The notes under the pieces are model-generated. The model searched no databases, was not told the origin of the DNA, and saw only the letters and a list, made by a program, of their open reading frames with translations. A program made the position numbers and the translations under genes. A stretch of 45,081 bases of DNA from a virus: positions 1-45,081 of the IMG/VR virus record IMGVR_UViG_3300022746_000031. One strand, 5' to 3'. Positions within the stretch are counted from its first letter, which is position 1. Each line of letters begins with the position of its first letter. Below are positions 30,130 through 39,065 of the stretch, in pieces.

Positions 30130-30459
30130 ATGCCAACTGTATATAAAGTCCTAGGTCAATCCAACCCGGCTGCGACTACTAATACTGATCTCTATACGGT
30201 TCCAGCATCAACCTCGACCGTGGTCAGTACTATCGTAGTTGCAAACCTAGCATCGACTGATGCCACTTTCCGTATAGCTGTTCGACCAGCAGGTGCTGCT
30301 ATTGCTAACCAGCACTATATTGCATACAACGTGACTGTGGGTGCATCTGATAGCACTACAGTAACTATTGGTGCAACACTGGCTACTACCGATAAGGTTA
30401 CCGTCTACGCATCAACTGCTACTTTGGCGTTCAATATGTTTGGTTCGGAGATTAGCTAA
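30130..30459 (+). CDS. Small beta-rich virion-type protein, 109 aa
   Basis: It follows the collagen-like gene without a gap. It begins MPTVYKVLGQSNPAATTNTD, then a strand-rich domain with VVSTIVVANLASTDATFRIA and a threonine-rich end (TIGATLATTDKVTVYASTAT). This type of small protein is common in fibre clusters and is probably a fibre-associated or head-decorating protein. No enzyme motif is present. Confidence 0.65.
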   Translation: MPTVYKVLGQSNPAATTNTDLYTVPASTSTVVSTIVVANLASTDATFRIAVRPAGAAIANQHYIAYNVTVGASDSTTVTIGATLATTDKVTVYASTATLAFNMFGSEIS

Positions 30460-31769
30460 TGGCAAATACCTCGATAACTAGGTCGAGGATTCGAGCTGGT
30501 ATCAATAAATACGACAGTATGCTCGTCGGCAATGCCAAGTTTGTTGACACTGTAGATGTTTCTGGCGGATTGCTTTCATCTGACTCTACATACTATTACC
30601 GCAGATTTATATCAAGTGGATCATTGGTAATTAGCAATGGTGCTATTCCTATTGAAACCCTAGTTATCGGTGGCGGTGGCGGTGGTCAGTCATTCAACTC
30701 CGGAGTAGCTTGGGGAAAGGGTGGCGCTGGAGGATTTACTGCTGTATCTAGCGCGCAAACTTTTGCCGCTGGAACTTATACCGTAACCATTGGGTCGGGT
30801 GGTGCTGGCGGAACTGGAAATGGTGGAGCAGTTGGAACCGCTGGTGTTGCGTCAAGCATTGTTGGCGGTTCGATTTCTATTACGTCAAATGGCGGTCAGG
30901 GTGGTAATACCACGAGTTCCCCTAACTATTCGGAATACGGTGCTGGAAATACGTATTCAAATACTTCTGGCTTTGGCGGTATCGGTATAACAAGCGGTTG
31001 GGGTATTCCAACTACTAAGTTTGCTGGTGGCGGCTCGAATGGTAACCCAAACTTTGGCGCTCGTCCGGGAGATGATGGATCTTTCTACGGTGGGGGTCTA
31101 AGCCGATCTACCGCTATTCAAAACCTGCCTACTGCTAATACGGGTGGCGCTGGTCAGGGTGGTGGAAATACTGCCGATGGTATGCCAAGTTATTCTGGTC
31201 AAACAGGCGGCTCCGGCATCGTCATTGTGCGTTACCTCAAGAGCGCAGTGCTACCAACTCAGACTGACTTTGAACTAATCGGCACTATCACCCTCAGCGC
31301 AGCGCAGTCGTCGGTGACCTTCACTGGTTTGCCTACCGACTACAAGCACTTGCAGTTGCGGGTAGTGACCAAGTCAACCGCTGCTGGATCTGAAGATAAC
31401 TTCAAGATGCAGTTCAACGGTGATACTGGAAATAACTACATTACCCATAACCTATACGGAACTGGAGCAGCTACAAACTCCAATTGGCCCGGTGGAGCGC
31501 AAAACTACACCCAGCCAGGATCGGTTCTTGGCGCTTCTGCTGGCGCAAGCGTCTTTGGTGTTCATGTAATTGACATACTTGATGCCTTTAGCTCAACAAA
31601 GAATAAGACGGTACGAACCAGTGCTGGCTTTACCGATGCGGCAATTTCTAGACTTTACCTAACTTCAGGCTTATGGATGTCCACAGCAGTACTATCTTCA
31701 ATAGCCTTTTCTACTAATGGAAATATTGCGGCTAATAGCCGTTTCAGTTTGTATGGGGTGCGTGGCTGA
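30459..31769 (+). CDS. Fibre protein: glycine-rich module then beta module, 436 aa
   Basis: It overlaps the previous gene by one base. Residues about 70-260 are glycine-rich (GGGGGGQSFNSGVAWGKGGA), ending GGSGIVIVRYL. Residues about 275-436 are a beta-sandwich-like module (GTITLSAAQSSVTFTGLP, TDYKHLQLRVVTKSTAAG) that recurs in the next two genes. Glycine-rich modules of this type in other phages form polyglycine-II bundles that bind receptors. Likely an adhesin. Confidence 0.75.
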   Translation: MANTSITRSRIRAGINKYDSMLVGNAKFVDTVDVSGGLLSSDSTYYYRRFISSGSLVISNGAIPIETLVIGGGGGGQSFNSGVAWGKGGAGGFTAVSSAQTFAAGTYTVTIGSGGAGGTGNGGAVGTAGVASSIVGGSISITSNGGQGGNTTSSPNYSEYGAGNTYSNTSGFGGIGITSGWGIPTTKFAGGGSNGNPNFGARPGDDGSFYGGGLSRSTAIQNLPTANTGGAGQGGGNTADGMPSYSGQTGGSGIVIVRYLKSAVLPTQTDFELIGTITLSAAQSSVTFTGLPTDYKHLQLRVVTKSTAAGSEDNFKMQFNGDTGNNYITHNLYGTGAATNSNWPGGAQNYTQPGSVLGASAGASVFGVHVIDILDAFSSTKNKTVRTSAGFTDAAISRLYLTSGLWMSTAVLSSIAFSTNGNIAANSRFSLYGVRG

Positions 31770-32227
31770 TGGCTAATGCGATGGTTTCAATCGGTAAAAT
31801 TACTCTCACTTCGGCACAGTCGAGTATCACGTTTGCTAATCTGCCACAGAACTTCAGAGATCTGCGCTTGGTCTGTTTTTTCAACAATATTGCCGCAGGT
31901 ATTGAAACTATCTACTTCAATAATGACACTATTTGGGCAAACTATAGTCGTGTGGCGATGTATGGTGACGGAACTACCGGACAGCCAAGTAGCGGCTCCG
32001 ATCCAAGAATAATGGAGTCTAGCGGCTATGCAGTGCTAACCATTGATTTGCTTGACTACAGTGTTACCGATAAGCACAAGTCTGGTTTAGCTAGAGGTAA
32101 TTCTGCAAGTTTTCAGGTTCGTAGCACAGGGTTCAGATGGTTCAATACTTCTGCTATAAACAGTATTCAGTTACTTGATAGCTTTACTGTCGGCTCAACC
32201 TTTGAACTTTTTGGAGTAAGCGCATGA
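31769..32227 (+). CDS. Stand-alone fibre beta module, 152 aa
   Basis: It overlaps the previous gene by one base. The whole protein is one copy of the beta module: it begins MANAMVSIGKITLTSAQSSI, then FANLPQNFRDLRLVCFFNNI, and ends FTVGSTFELFGVSA. It is clearly related to the C-terminal half of the preceding protein and the N-terminal part of the next. It may form mixed assemblies with them. Confidence 0.7.
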   Translation: MANAMVSIGKITLTSAQSSITFANLPQNFRDLRLVCFFNNIAAGIETIYFNNDTIWANYSRVAMYGDGTTGQPSSGSDPRIMESSGYAVLTIDLLDYSVTDKHKSGLARGNSASFQVRSTGFRWFNTSAINSIQLLDSFTVGSTFELFGVSA

Positions 32228-33540
32228 CCTATGGAACTTTGATTCAAACCGTTACCGTGGGAGCTGGTGGTGCTTCTAGCATTGACCTAACTAGTATCCC
32301 GCAAACCTTCACTGATATCCTCATCGTCTATTCTTTGCGCGATAATCTATCTGGCATTAGTAATGATGCAACGCTTACGGTAAATGGTTCTTTGATTACT
32401 TTTAGGCAACTTTATGGCACCGGAGTAAATGTCGGATCAAATAACCCAGCACAGATAGCGCGACCTATTGTTAGCGCCACGGGTCCGGCTAATACTTTTG
32501 GGAATACTCAGGTTTACATTTCAAACTATTCCAGCACTACGCAAAACAAACCAATCGCGGTTGATTCGGTATGTGAAAATAATGCGTCTGAGTCCTATCA
32601 AGTTCTTGGTGCTGGATTACTTTCGAGTACTTCAGCAGTTACTTCGGTATCGCTAGATAATGGTACTTATACCTTCTCGCAAGGCTCAACCGCATCTTTG
32701 TATGGCATCAACCCAATTCCAGCCGCAACCCAAGGCACTACGCCTACCGTTGACTACCTAGTTGTCGCTGGCGGTGGAGGGGGAGGAGGAAATGAAGGCT
32801 CTGGTGGAGGAGCTGGCGGTTATCGCACAAGCATCACTGGAGAAATGTCTGGAGGTGGAGTAGCTGCATCAAGTTCACTGGCGGTTACCTCTGGAACTGC
32901 GCTGACCGTTACCGTAGGAGCTGGAGGAACTGGCGGTGGGGCTGGAGCAAATGGAACTGCTGGATCGGATTCAGTCTTTTCAACCATAACCTCAACTGGT
33001 GGAGGCCGCGGTGTATATAACACTAGTGGTGGTGCTGGTGGATCCGGTGGTGGAGCTTCTTACAACTGGGCAGTGGGTTCTGGAACCACTGGTCAAGGTT
33101 ACGCTGGTGGACTTTCTATCACTCCAAACTGGTTTGGTGGTGGAGGCGGTGGAGCTGGTGGAGTTGGTAGCAGCTCTGGCTCGACTGGCGGAAACGGTGG
33201 AGCCGGGGTTACTTCTACGATAAATGGATTCAGCCAGACACGCGCCGGAGGTGGCGGAGGTGGATCCAACACTGGAGGAGCCGTTGGAACTGGTGGTTCT
33301 GGTGGTGCCGGTAATGGTGGTGGAGTGAGCGCACTTGCTAATACTGGATCTGGCGGAGGTGGCGGATACTGGAATGGCTCATCTGGAACGTCGGGTGGCG
33401 CGGGCGGTTCAGGCATCGTCATCATCCGTTACCCAGTAACCTACAACCCTCCTAGTGCTACTACTGGCAACCCGGCTGTAAACTATATAAATGGATACCG
33501 AGTTTACACTTGGTACAACTCTGGATCTATCACCTTCTAA
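32224..33540 (+). CDS. Fibre protein: beta module then glycine-rich module, 438 aa
   Basis: It overlaps the previous gene by four bases. Residues 1-165 are the beta module (LIQTVTVGAGGASSIDLTSI, PQTFTDILIVYSLRDN). Residues about 178-405 are glycine-rich (GGGGGGGNEGSGGGAGGYRT), ending GGSGIVIIRYP. The module order is the reverse of that in the 436-aa protein. A final YINGYRVYTWYNSGSITF resembles fibre tips. Likely an adhesin. Confidence 0.75.
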   Translation: MTYGTLIQTVTVGAGGASSIDLTSIPQTFTDILIVYSLRDNLSGISNDATLTVNGSLITFRQLYGTGVNVGSNNPAQIARPIVSATGPANTFGNTQVYISNYSSTTQNKPIAVDSVCENNASESYQVLGAGLLSSTSAVTSVSLDNGTYTFSQGSTASLYGINPIPAATQGTTPTVDYLVVAGGGGGGGNEGSGGGAGGYRTSITGEMSGGGVAASSSLAVTSGTALTVTVGAGGTGGGAGANGTAGSDSVFSTITSTGGGRGVYNTSGGAGGSGGGASYNWAVGSGTTGQGYAGGLSITPNWFGGGGGGAGGVGSSSGSTGGNGGAGVTSTINGFSQTRAGGGGGGSNTGGAVGTGGSGGAGNGGGVSALANTGSGGGGGYWNGSSGTSGGAGGSGIVIIRYPVTYNPPSATTGNPAVNYINGYRVYTWYNSGSITF

Positions 33541-33548
33541 GGAGAAGC

Positions 33549-33782
33549 ATGACTGAGCGACCAACCAAGCTGGTGCATAACTTTGATACTGGCATTACTG
33601 AGGTCATTGAGTTGACCGACGAAGAAATTGCCGACCTAGAAATAGCTCGCCTACAAGCCGAGGAAGAGCGCGCCGCTCAGCAGGCTATTGCTGACGCTGC
33701 TGCTGAAGCCAAGGCTAGCGCCGAGGCTAAACTTGCAAAGCTGGGCTTGACCCCTGAAGAGATTGCGGCATTGAAAGCATGA
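33549..33782 (+). CDS. Probable tail-assembly or fibre-chaperone type protein, 77 aa
   Basis: ATG 33549 is chosen for the AAGGAG just upstream. It begins MTERPTKLVHNFDTGITEVI and then has ELTDEEIADLEIARLQAEEE and a helical A/E/K-rich stretch ending LTPEEIAALKA. Such short proteins following fibre genes are often called assembly chaperones, but the sequence alone shows only an acidic coiled-coil region. Confidence 0.6.
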   Translation: MTERPTKLVHNFDTGITEVIELTDEEIADLEIARLQAEEERAAQQAIADAAAEAKASAEAKLAKLGLTPEEIAALKA

Positions 33783-34126
33783 GCCACTTCGCAGAACTAG
33801 ACAACAATAACGTCGTTACCCGTGTCCTGGTAGGTGACAACAACGACCCACGAGGCGATGAAGGTCACCAGTGGTTTGTCGATAACCTTGGCGGTCGCTG
33901 GGTGCAAACCTCATATAGTGGCAGTTTCCGCAAAAACTACGCTGGCATTGGTTATACCTATGACGAGACTCGAGATGCCTTCATTCCCCCTAAGCCGTAT
34001 CCCAGTTGGGATTTGAATGAGGATACTTGCCAGTGGCAAGCACCAGAGCCATACCCTGCTGACGGTATTTATACCTGGAATGAAGATGCTCTTTCCTGGG
34101 AGTTGGTTGAACTTCCAGCAAACTAA
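33779..34126 (+). CDS. Conserved phage virion-type protein, 115 aa
   Basis: It overlaps the previous gene by four bases. It begins MSHFAELDNNNVVTRVLVGD and contains QTSYSGSFRKNYAGIGYTYD, then FIPPKPYPSWDL and aromatic W-rich repeats to the end. This set of motifs is widespread in cyanophage and other aquatic phage genomes as a small protein near tail or structural genes. Its exact role is not known. Confidence 0.75.
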   Translation: MSHFAELDNNNVVTRVLVGDNNDPRGDEGHQWFVDNLGGRWVQTSYSGSFRKNYAGIGYTYDETRDAFIPPKPYPSWDLNEDTCQWQAPEPYPADGIYTWNEDALSWELVELPAN

Positions 34127-34164
34127 CCTGTAGGCTAAAACTGCAAGCCTAACTGAGGGGAAAA

Positions 34165-34389
34165 ATGCTAGAAGGATTGTCGCCTGTCGTTACAGAACGC
34201 CTGTGCCTAGTTGGAAGCAAAGCTGCCGAACTAGATGCAAGCGACATTGCAATATTGAATGACGCACTAGATGACACGCGTTGGTCAAACACTGCACTAA
34301 GCCTCGCTCTACATGAGCGGGGCTTTACCGTTAGCCGGACACTAATCGGCGAACACCGAGCAAAGAAGTGCCGATGCTTCAGGATCTAA
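34165..34389 (+). CDS. Small helix-turn-helix protein, 74 aa
   Basis: ATG 34165 has GAGGGG nine bases upstream. It begins MLEGLSPVVTERLCLVGSKA. Residues about 38-68 (RWSNTALSLALHERGFTVSR, then LIGEHRAKKC) are an HTH of the type that reads DNA through a serine/arginine recognition helix. The next gene overlaps it and is a metallophosphoesterase; related phages often carry these two parts as one protein, so this may be the split N-terminal half. Confidence 0.65.
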   Translation: MLEGLSPVVTERLCLVGSKAAELDASDIAILNDALDDTRWSNTALSLALHERGFTVSRTLIGEHRAKKCRCFRI

Positions 34390-35336
34390 AGACTCCATCC
34401 CCAGAGTGGGATACCGTCCGTCAATCCACACCAGTAATCATCAAGCCACCAAGAGCAGCAAAGAAACCAGACACTGCACATAAGGTAAATGTTATTTTGC
34501 CTGACCCGCAGATTGGTTATCGCAACCTTGAAGGCGTACTGGATCCATTCCATGATGAGCGAGCAATGAGTGTCGCTCTACAAATCACCGACTACCTATA
34601 TAAGACTGACCGTGTAGATACCGTCATAAACCTTGGCGACTTCCTAGATTTGCCTAGCCAAGGTAAGTATGAGCAGGAACCAGCCTTCGCTGGCACTACA
34701 CAGTTAGCAATCAACCGTGGACACAAGTTCCTTCAAGAGCAACGAGCAGCAGCTGGTGAACAGGCTGAGATTGTTTTGATTGAAGGAAACCACGACCGCC
34801 GAATGGAGAAGTTCATTCTCATCAACTCGGCAGCAGCCTGGGGCTTGAAGCGAGCCAACATGGACATGCTCCCCGTAATGAGTATTCCCTATCTACTTAG
34901 ATTGGATGAAATAGGTGTCAACTACATTGATGCTTACCCTGCTGGTGCTTACTGGCTCAACCGCAACCTTCGCGCTATTCATGGTTATAAAGTTAGGTCG
35001 GGAGGTTCGACAGCTGCGGCGTACACTAACGATACTCCGCACATCTCTACCGTATTCGGGCATATCCATCGTCAAGAGGTCCAGTCAAAGACAGTTTTCG
35101 ACCGTGACGGATCCATTAGATCGTCAGCAATTTCTCCTGGATGTCTTTGCCGAGTAGATGGCGCTGTACCTAGCGTCAATGGTTCAACCAAGATTGATGG
35201 TAGCCCAGCAAAGTTTTGGGAAAACTGGCAACAGGGAATTGCTGTAATCACCACTGAAGGTGACGAGTTTTACACAGAATTGGTGCAAATCAATGACGGT
35301 ATTGCTTGGTTCCGTGGAGTGAAATTTACTGCTTAG
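34368..35336 (+). CDS. Metallophosphoesterase, 322 aa
   Basis: It starts at GTG 34368 or the ATG two codons on. The calcineurin-like motifs are complete: D46 in LPDPQIG, GDFLD (90-94), GNHDR (140-144), H205 in IHGYK and GHIH (231-234). The protein would be a two-metal phosphatase or phosphodiesterase; the substrate is not evident. It overlaps the HTH gene by 22 bases, and converges with the HNH gene at its end. Confidence 0.85.
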   Translation: MPMLQDLKTPSPEWDTVRQSTPVIIKPPRAAKKPDTAHKVNVILPDPQIGYRNLEGVLDPFHDERAMSVALQITDYLYKTDRVDTVINLGDFLDLPSQGKYEQEPAFAGTTQLAINRGHKFLQEQRAAAGEQAEIVLIEGNHDRRMEKFILINSAAAWGLKRANMDMLPVMSIPYLLRLDEIGVNYIDAYPAGAYWLNRNLRAIHGYKVRSGGSTAAAYTNDTPHISTVFGHIHRQEVQSKTVFDRDGSIRSSAISPGCLCRVDGAVPSVNGSTKIDGSPAKFWENWQQGIAVITTEGDEFYTELVQINDGIAWFRGVKFTA

Positions 35337-35880
35337 CGCCTTTTAGTAGATTACATCTAGCATGTGATGGCTTTACATTATCTAAATCATTTCTACCGCC
35401 TTTTGAGATTGGTATCACATGATCTAGATGCAGAGCCATTTCCCATCCAGCCTTGCCGACTGATCTTGGCGCAGAAAAATCTATTTCAATAGAGCAGATG
35501 TGGCATAAAGTACCATAACGATTGATTACATCTACTTCCGTATAAAAGCTACCGGGAATGTTTCTTCTGCGAAGTTTTAGCCTACGGTTTTGGTCTCTAA
35601 GTTTGTCTGGATTTTTGGCTCTCCAAGTTCTAGTTTTTAGTCTTTCAACTTCTAAATCTAGGGTAGCTAGTCGCTTCTTTTTGCGTGCGTCTGCATGTTT
35701 TTGTTTGTTTTCAGCGTGCCACTTTTTACTAGATATCTTATTTCTTTCAGAATGTAATGCTGAATATGCTTTTCTACATTCTTTACACTGAGAATGTAGT
35801 CCATCTTTATTGGATTTATTCTTTCCAAATAAACTTGAGTCTTTTTCGGATTTACAGCAATTGCAAATTTTAGTTTGCAT
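35326..35880 (-). CDS. HNH endonuclease, 184 aa
   Basis: The N-terminus has a zinc finger common in phage HNH proteins (C6, C9 and C32, C35 with SNKDGLHSQCKEC). The middle is very basic (ADARKKKRLATLDLEVERLK). The HNH core is at about 126-176: CHIC, H151-L-D-H154 in HLDHVIPISKGG, N168 and H173-ARC176. The coding sequence is visibly richer in A and T than its neighbours, suggesting recent arrival as a homing-type element. It overlaps the upstream gene by 11 bases and the end of the convergent phosphoesterase gene. Confidence 0.85.
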   Translation of the reverse strand: MQTKICNCCKSEKDSSLFGKNKSNKDGLHSQCKECRKAYSALHSERNKISSKKWHAENKQKHADARKKKRLATLDLEVERLKTRTWRAKNPDKLRDQNRRLKLRRRNIPGSFYTEVDVINRYGTLCHICSIEIDFSAPRSVGKAGWEMALHLDHVIPISKGGRNDLDNVKPSHARCNLLKGAKQ

Positions 35881-36487
35881 TTAGACGCCTAGATTCAAAC
35901 TCGATAATTTCAGTAGTTGTAGCTTTTGTTTTTGGATCATGCGGAAGACATTTCATATCAATAGGAACAAATGGCTCGGTATGATTTGGACGCTCACCAT
36001 AATATGGATCATTTATAGCATGCCAAGTATTATGGCAATGATCACAAATGCGGTGCAAATTCACCCCTAATAGGTTATTCATTGTATTTTTGTCTGGTCC
36101 ATGATGCCTATCTGACGCGGGTCGCCCAATGCAACCAACAATAGGCTTTACACCGCCGCCAGCATACTTTAGCCCAGCCCACTCGCATACTAAGCCTGCC
36201 GATATGGGCGCAATCTGAGCTGCACGTTTGCGTCCGGTGGATACTGGGTCTTTGTACTCGCTGATGTCTTTCTGCGCTTCGTAGCCGTCAGCAATGTAGC
36301 CAGTGTCAGTATCGCCCAACTCTTCAACCATGTCGGCGCTACGCTGCTTTATTTCGCCAGTAGCAGTGAAGATTACCTCACCACCGCAAGCGCAGTTCTG
36401 CGGATCATCGTCACCCCAGTAGGCTAGGCATTCATCGTGGACGGCAGCCCTGCAAAACATGCAGGGGTCAGTTGGTTCGCAACTCAC
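35870..36487 (-). CDS. Zinc-finger/HNH-like protein, 205 aa
   Basis: It starts at GTG 36487, overlapping the primase stop. The N-terminus has a cysteine cluster (C9, C12, C20, C32, C34). Residues about 128-156 are an HNH-type core, RHHGPDKNTMNNLLGVNLHR then ICDHCHNTWH, seen in many actinobacteriophage proteins. The first catalytic histidine pair, N134, C148, C151 and H152 are present. It could be a true nickase or a structural zinc protein; the last third is AT-rich like the HNH gene after it. Confidence 0.7.
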   Translation of the reverse strand: MSCEPTDPCMFCRAAVHDECLAYWGDDDPQNCACGGEVIFTATGEIKQRSADMVEELGDTDTGYIADGYEAQKDISEYKDPVSTGRKRAAQIAPISAGLVCEWAGLKYAGGGVKPIVGCIGRPASDRHHGPDKNTMNNLLGVNLHRICDHCHNTWHAINDPYYGERPNHTEPFVPIDMKCLPHDPKTKATTTEIIEFESRRLNAN

Positions 36488-38988
36488 TTATTCCACCAAT
36501 CTCCCTTTTCCTCAACGATTTCGATGAGTTCTTCAATGGTTGTCGTGTTGTTGTTGGCGTCAATCTTTAGCAAGTCAATGCCAGTGAACATCTTGAAGCC
36601 AGCACTCTGAGTTTCTTGAGCGGTAGTGCGGTTCTTGATTTCACGACCGAGCTGGTTCTGAGTGATAGGGCGCTCGCCGTTCTCTTCACACCATTCGCGG
36701 TATGCCTGGAACAGTGTAGCCTTACCCACTGAGGCTCGGTCAGCGATGATGGTCTTCTCATCCAAGAACTTAGCAATGTGATCTTCTTCATGACGGTAAG
36801 TCTGAGTCGAAAGTTTGATGCTCTCAGGTTCACTCATACCACGGTCAGTGATTCGAACAGCACCATCAATCATCCACTGCAAAATGCCTGGTCCTTCAGC
36901 CTCGACCATAGTAGCTGCAAAGTTTTCTTTGCGACGCTCAACAGGGATGGTCTTGCGGAAGTCAATCTTACGCAGACGACGCCAGAAGCCATCGCCACCA
37001 GACTTTACTTCAGGTAGGTGGTTCACAGCCATGAACAGGGTGTGAGTTGGCTTGAAGTCGAAGAAGTCCTTGTTCATAAAGCGGGCAGAGAGAACATCAC
37101 CACCAGTTAGGGTTTTTACGCGTGATTCATTGAACTTGCCGTCAGGGCGGGTTTCGGAAGCCATAGCGAAACGGACACCGCGGAGTCGTGCAATGTCAGT
37201 AGGGTGGGCTGAACCTTTAGTGTCGATGAGGAAGTCTTCTGGCATAGTAGCCGAATACTCTCCCAAGATATCGCGCACGACGTCGAGGATTGTAGATTTA
37301 CCATTAGCTCCTGTACCAACGAACACTGGCAGCACATGGTAGCGAGAGTCTCCAAAGAGAGCAGCTCCAAGCAGCTCTTGGATGTAGTTGATTCGGTCTT
37401 CATCTTCAATAACGTCCTTTAGGAAGCTGTTCCAAAGTGGGGTAGAGGTTCTTGCAGGCGCAACACTTGTTGCGCGGGTATTGAAATCGACATTCTTGAT
37501 TGCCGGACGCAGTTCACCAGTGCGCAGATTCACAATGCCAGCAGGAGTACAAAGGTCATTAGGGTTACTATCAATGTCAATCGACTTCAACTGCAACTGT
37601 GGGTCAGTCTCGGCAATGGTCAGCATCGCTCGGATGCGGTCAGCATTGGTTGAAGCCTCGAGCCACTTCTGATCCGCTGAGTCGCCAATGAAGTTAGCAG
37701 ACTCGATGCAGGTATCAATATGGTCCTGCCAAGTTTCCTTACCCTCATCAGGGACATAGCGGAAACCATTCCAGCGATACCAGCCAAGCCCAGTAATGTG
37801 CTTGTACTTGTCCTTGGTAAAGGCAATGAACCTAAAGGTATTCATTGAATCAGTGCGACCAAACTTACCAAAACTGCCCTGTAAAGCTGCGGCCAAATCC
37901 CCATCCTGAAGGGTTCCCTCTAATGCCCTGGTTACCTCGGTAGAAGTCTGACCTAACTCAAAAAGGTTGCCGTGTACATGGGCGCGAAGTTCCTCAGCCA
38001 ACTTGGCGTCATTCATTGCCTCTACCTTGGCAATAGCCCAACGGTTTGCACCATTGATTTCACCAGGGTTCATTTCACGGGCTGGAGCCAGCGTTAGAAA
38101 ATGCTGAAACTGAGTGACTACGGAAGTAATACAGGTATCGGCAGTTGTTTTAGTAATGCACCCATTGCGGTGAGCTGCATTGATTCGGATAAGTTGCTGT
38201 AGCAGCCAGCCGTGACGGCTCTTAGGGGGTTGCTGGGGCTGTAGTGAGGCAAATAGATGTCCAGTCCAGGCGCAGTCATCCTCGGCGTATTTCCAGTCGG
38301 ATTCACTTAGGATTGCCTCAAAGCCAGTGGGCATCGTGTTGACGGATACAAAGCTGTGAGCGATAAGGACATCATCAATCTCAAAGAGGCTGAGTGGACG
38401 CCAGTTGTCAGAGAACTCGGCAGTGACTAGAAGCGGAGACTCTTCCTGTTTGCGATTGAATGATCCCGGCGCCCGGAAGATACGAGGAAGGTCGAAAACG
38501 GAATCCAGTTCACCGCCTTGAGATTGCGCGACCCACCGAACAAAACCACCCCAGCGTTGTAGTACGCCTGCCGCCATTTCCTGAGTGAAGTCCTCTTCAG
38601 GATCAATCGCCCAATAAGGTTGTAAACCATGTCCGGAGGCGATGACAGCGGTAGGTGCCACACCGATGAGGTCACTAACCAACTCCACCAGTTGATGCGC
38701 GTTATCTGAAGATTGAACGCCAGTGTCTTTGAAGTCAATGTCAATCCAGAGCGCCGAGAGACGTGTAATGTCGTCAGCTTTGGCGCGTGAATCTGTGCCA
38801 GACGGATTGATTTCATACCAGATGTTCACATCCAAATCGTTCAAAGTCTCAACTACCAGGTCAGCATAAGCGACAGTAGTTCTTTTAGTTCGGAAACCTT
38901 GCGAGGCGCTCTGATAGCAAATGGTTACTTTGTCATCAGCGGTTCGACCGAGGCGCTCAAGCAGTTCCTGAAAAGGTTTGGTTACCAA
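36484..38988 (-). CDS. Primase-helicase: AEP-type primase fused to D5/SF3 helicase, 834 aa
   Basis: It starts at TTG 38988, with GAAAGGA seven bases upstream. The N-terminal part has archaeo-eukaryotic primase motifs: D83-I-D85 in ALWIDIDFKD, SGHG (118-121), and RIFRAPGSFNRK (169-180). The C-terminal part is an SF3 helicase: Walker A GTGANGKST (558-566), RFAMASE near 606, and motif C LFMAVNHLP (651-659). Such fusions start phage and plasmid replication. No phage DNA polymerase was found, so elongation is expected to rely on the host. Confidence 0.9.
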   Translation of the reverse strand: MVTKPFQELLERLGRTADDKVTICYQSASQGFRTKRTTVAYADLVVETLNDLDVNIWYEINPSGTDSRAKADDITRLSALWIDIDFKDTGVQSSDNAHQLVELVSDLIGVAPTAVIASGHGLQPYWAIDPEEDFTQEMAAGVLQRWGGFVRWVAQSQGGELDSVFDLPRIFRAPGSFNRKQEESPLLVTAEFSDNWRPLSLFEIDDVLIAHSFVSVNTMPTGFEAILSESDWKYAEDDCAWTGHLFASLQPQQPPKSRHGWLLQQLIRINAAHRNGCITKTTADTCITSVVTQFQHFLTLAPAREMNPGEINGANRWAIAKVEAMNDAKLAEELRAHVHGNLFELGQTSTEVTRALEGTLQDGDLAAALQGSFGKFGRTDSMNTFRFIAFTKDKYKHITGLGWYRWNGFRYVPDEGKETWQDHIDTCIESANFIGDSADQKWLEASTNADRIRAMLTIAETDPQLQLKSIDIDSNPNDLCTPAGIVNLRTGELRPAIKNVDFNTRATSVAPARTSTPLWNSFLKDVIEDEDRINYIQELLGAALFGDSRYHVLPVFVGTGANGKSTILDVVRDILGEYSATMPEDFLIDTKGSAHPTDIARLRGVRFAMASETRPDGKFNESRVKTLTGGDVLSARFMNKDFFDFKPTHTLFMAVNHLPEVKSGGDGFWRRLRKIDFRKTIPVERRKENFAATMVEAEGPGILQWMIDGAVRITDRGMSEPESIKLSTQTYRHEEDHIAKFLDEKTIIADRASVGKATLFQAYREWCEENGERPITQNQLGREIKNRTTAQETQSAGFKMFTGIDLLKIDANNNTTTIEELIEIVEEKGDWWNK

Positions 38989-39004
38989 TTGAAATCCTTT
39001 CGGG

Positions 39005-39054
39005 AATAAAAAGGGACGCAGGCAACAGGAGAAGGGGGAGCTGCCTGCGTCCCT
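39005..39054 (-). terminator. Terminator between the OB-fold gene and the primase gene
   Basis: AGGGACGCAGGCA (39012-39024) and TGCCTGCGTCCCT (39042-39054) form a perfect 13-bp stem with a 17-base loop. On the minus strand it is followed by TTTTTATT. It lies 12 bases past the stop of the OB-fold gene and immediately before the primase ribosome-binding site. Confidence 0.85.
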
Positions 39055-39065
39055 AGTCTCTAAAC

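Noticed and set aside
34131-34151. TAGGCT/AGCCTA hairpin as terminator
   Set aside because: The stem is only 6 bp with a 9-base loop and no T-run, so it is too weak to call.
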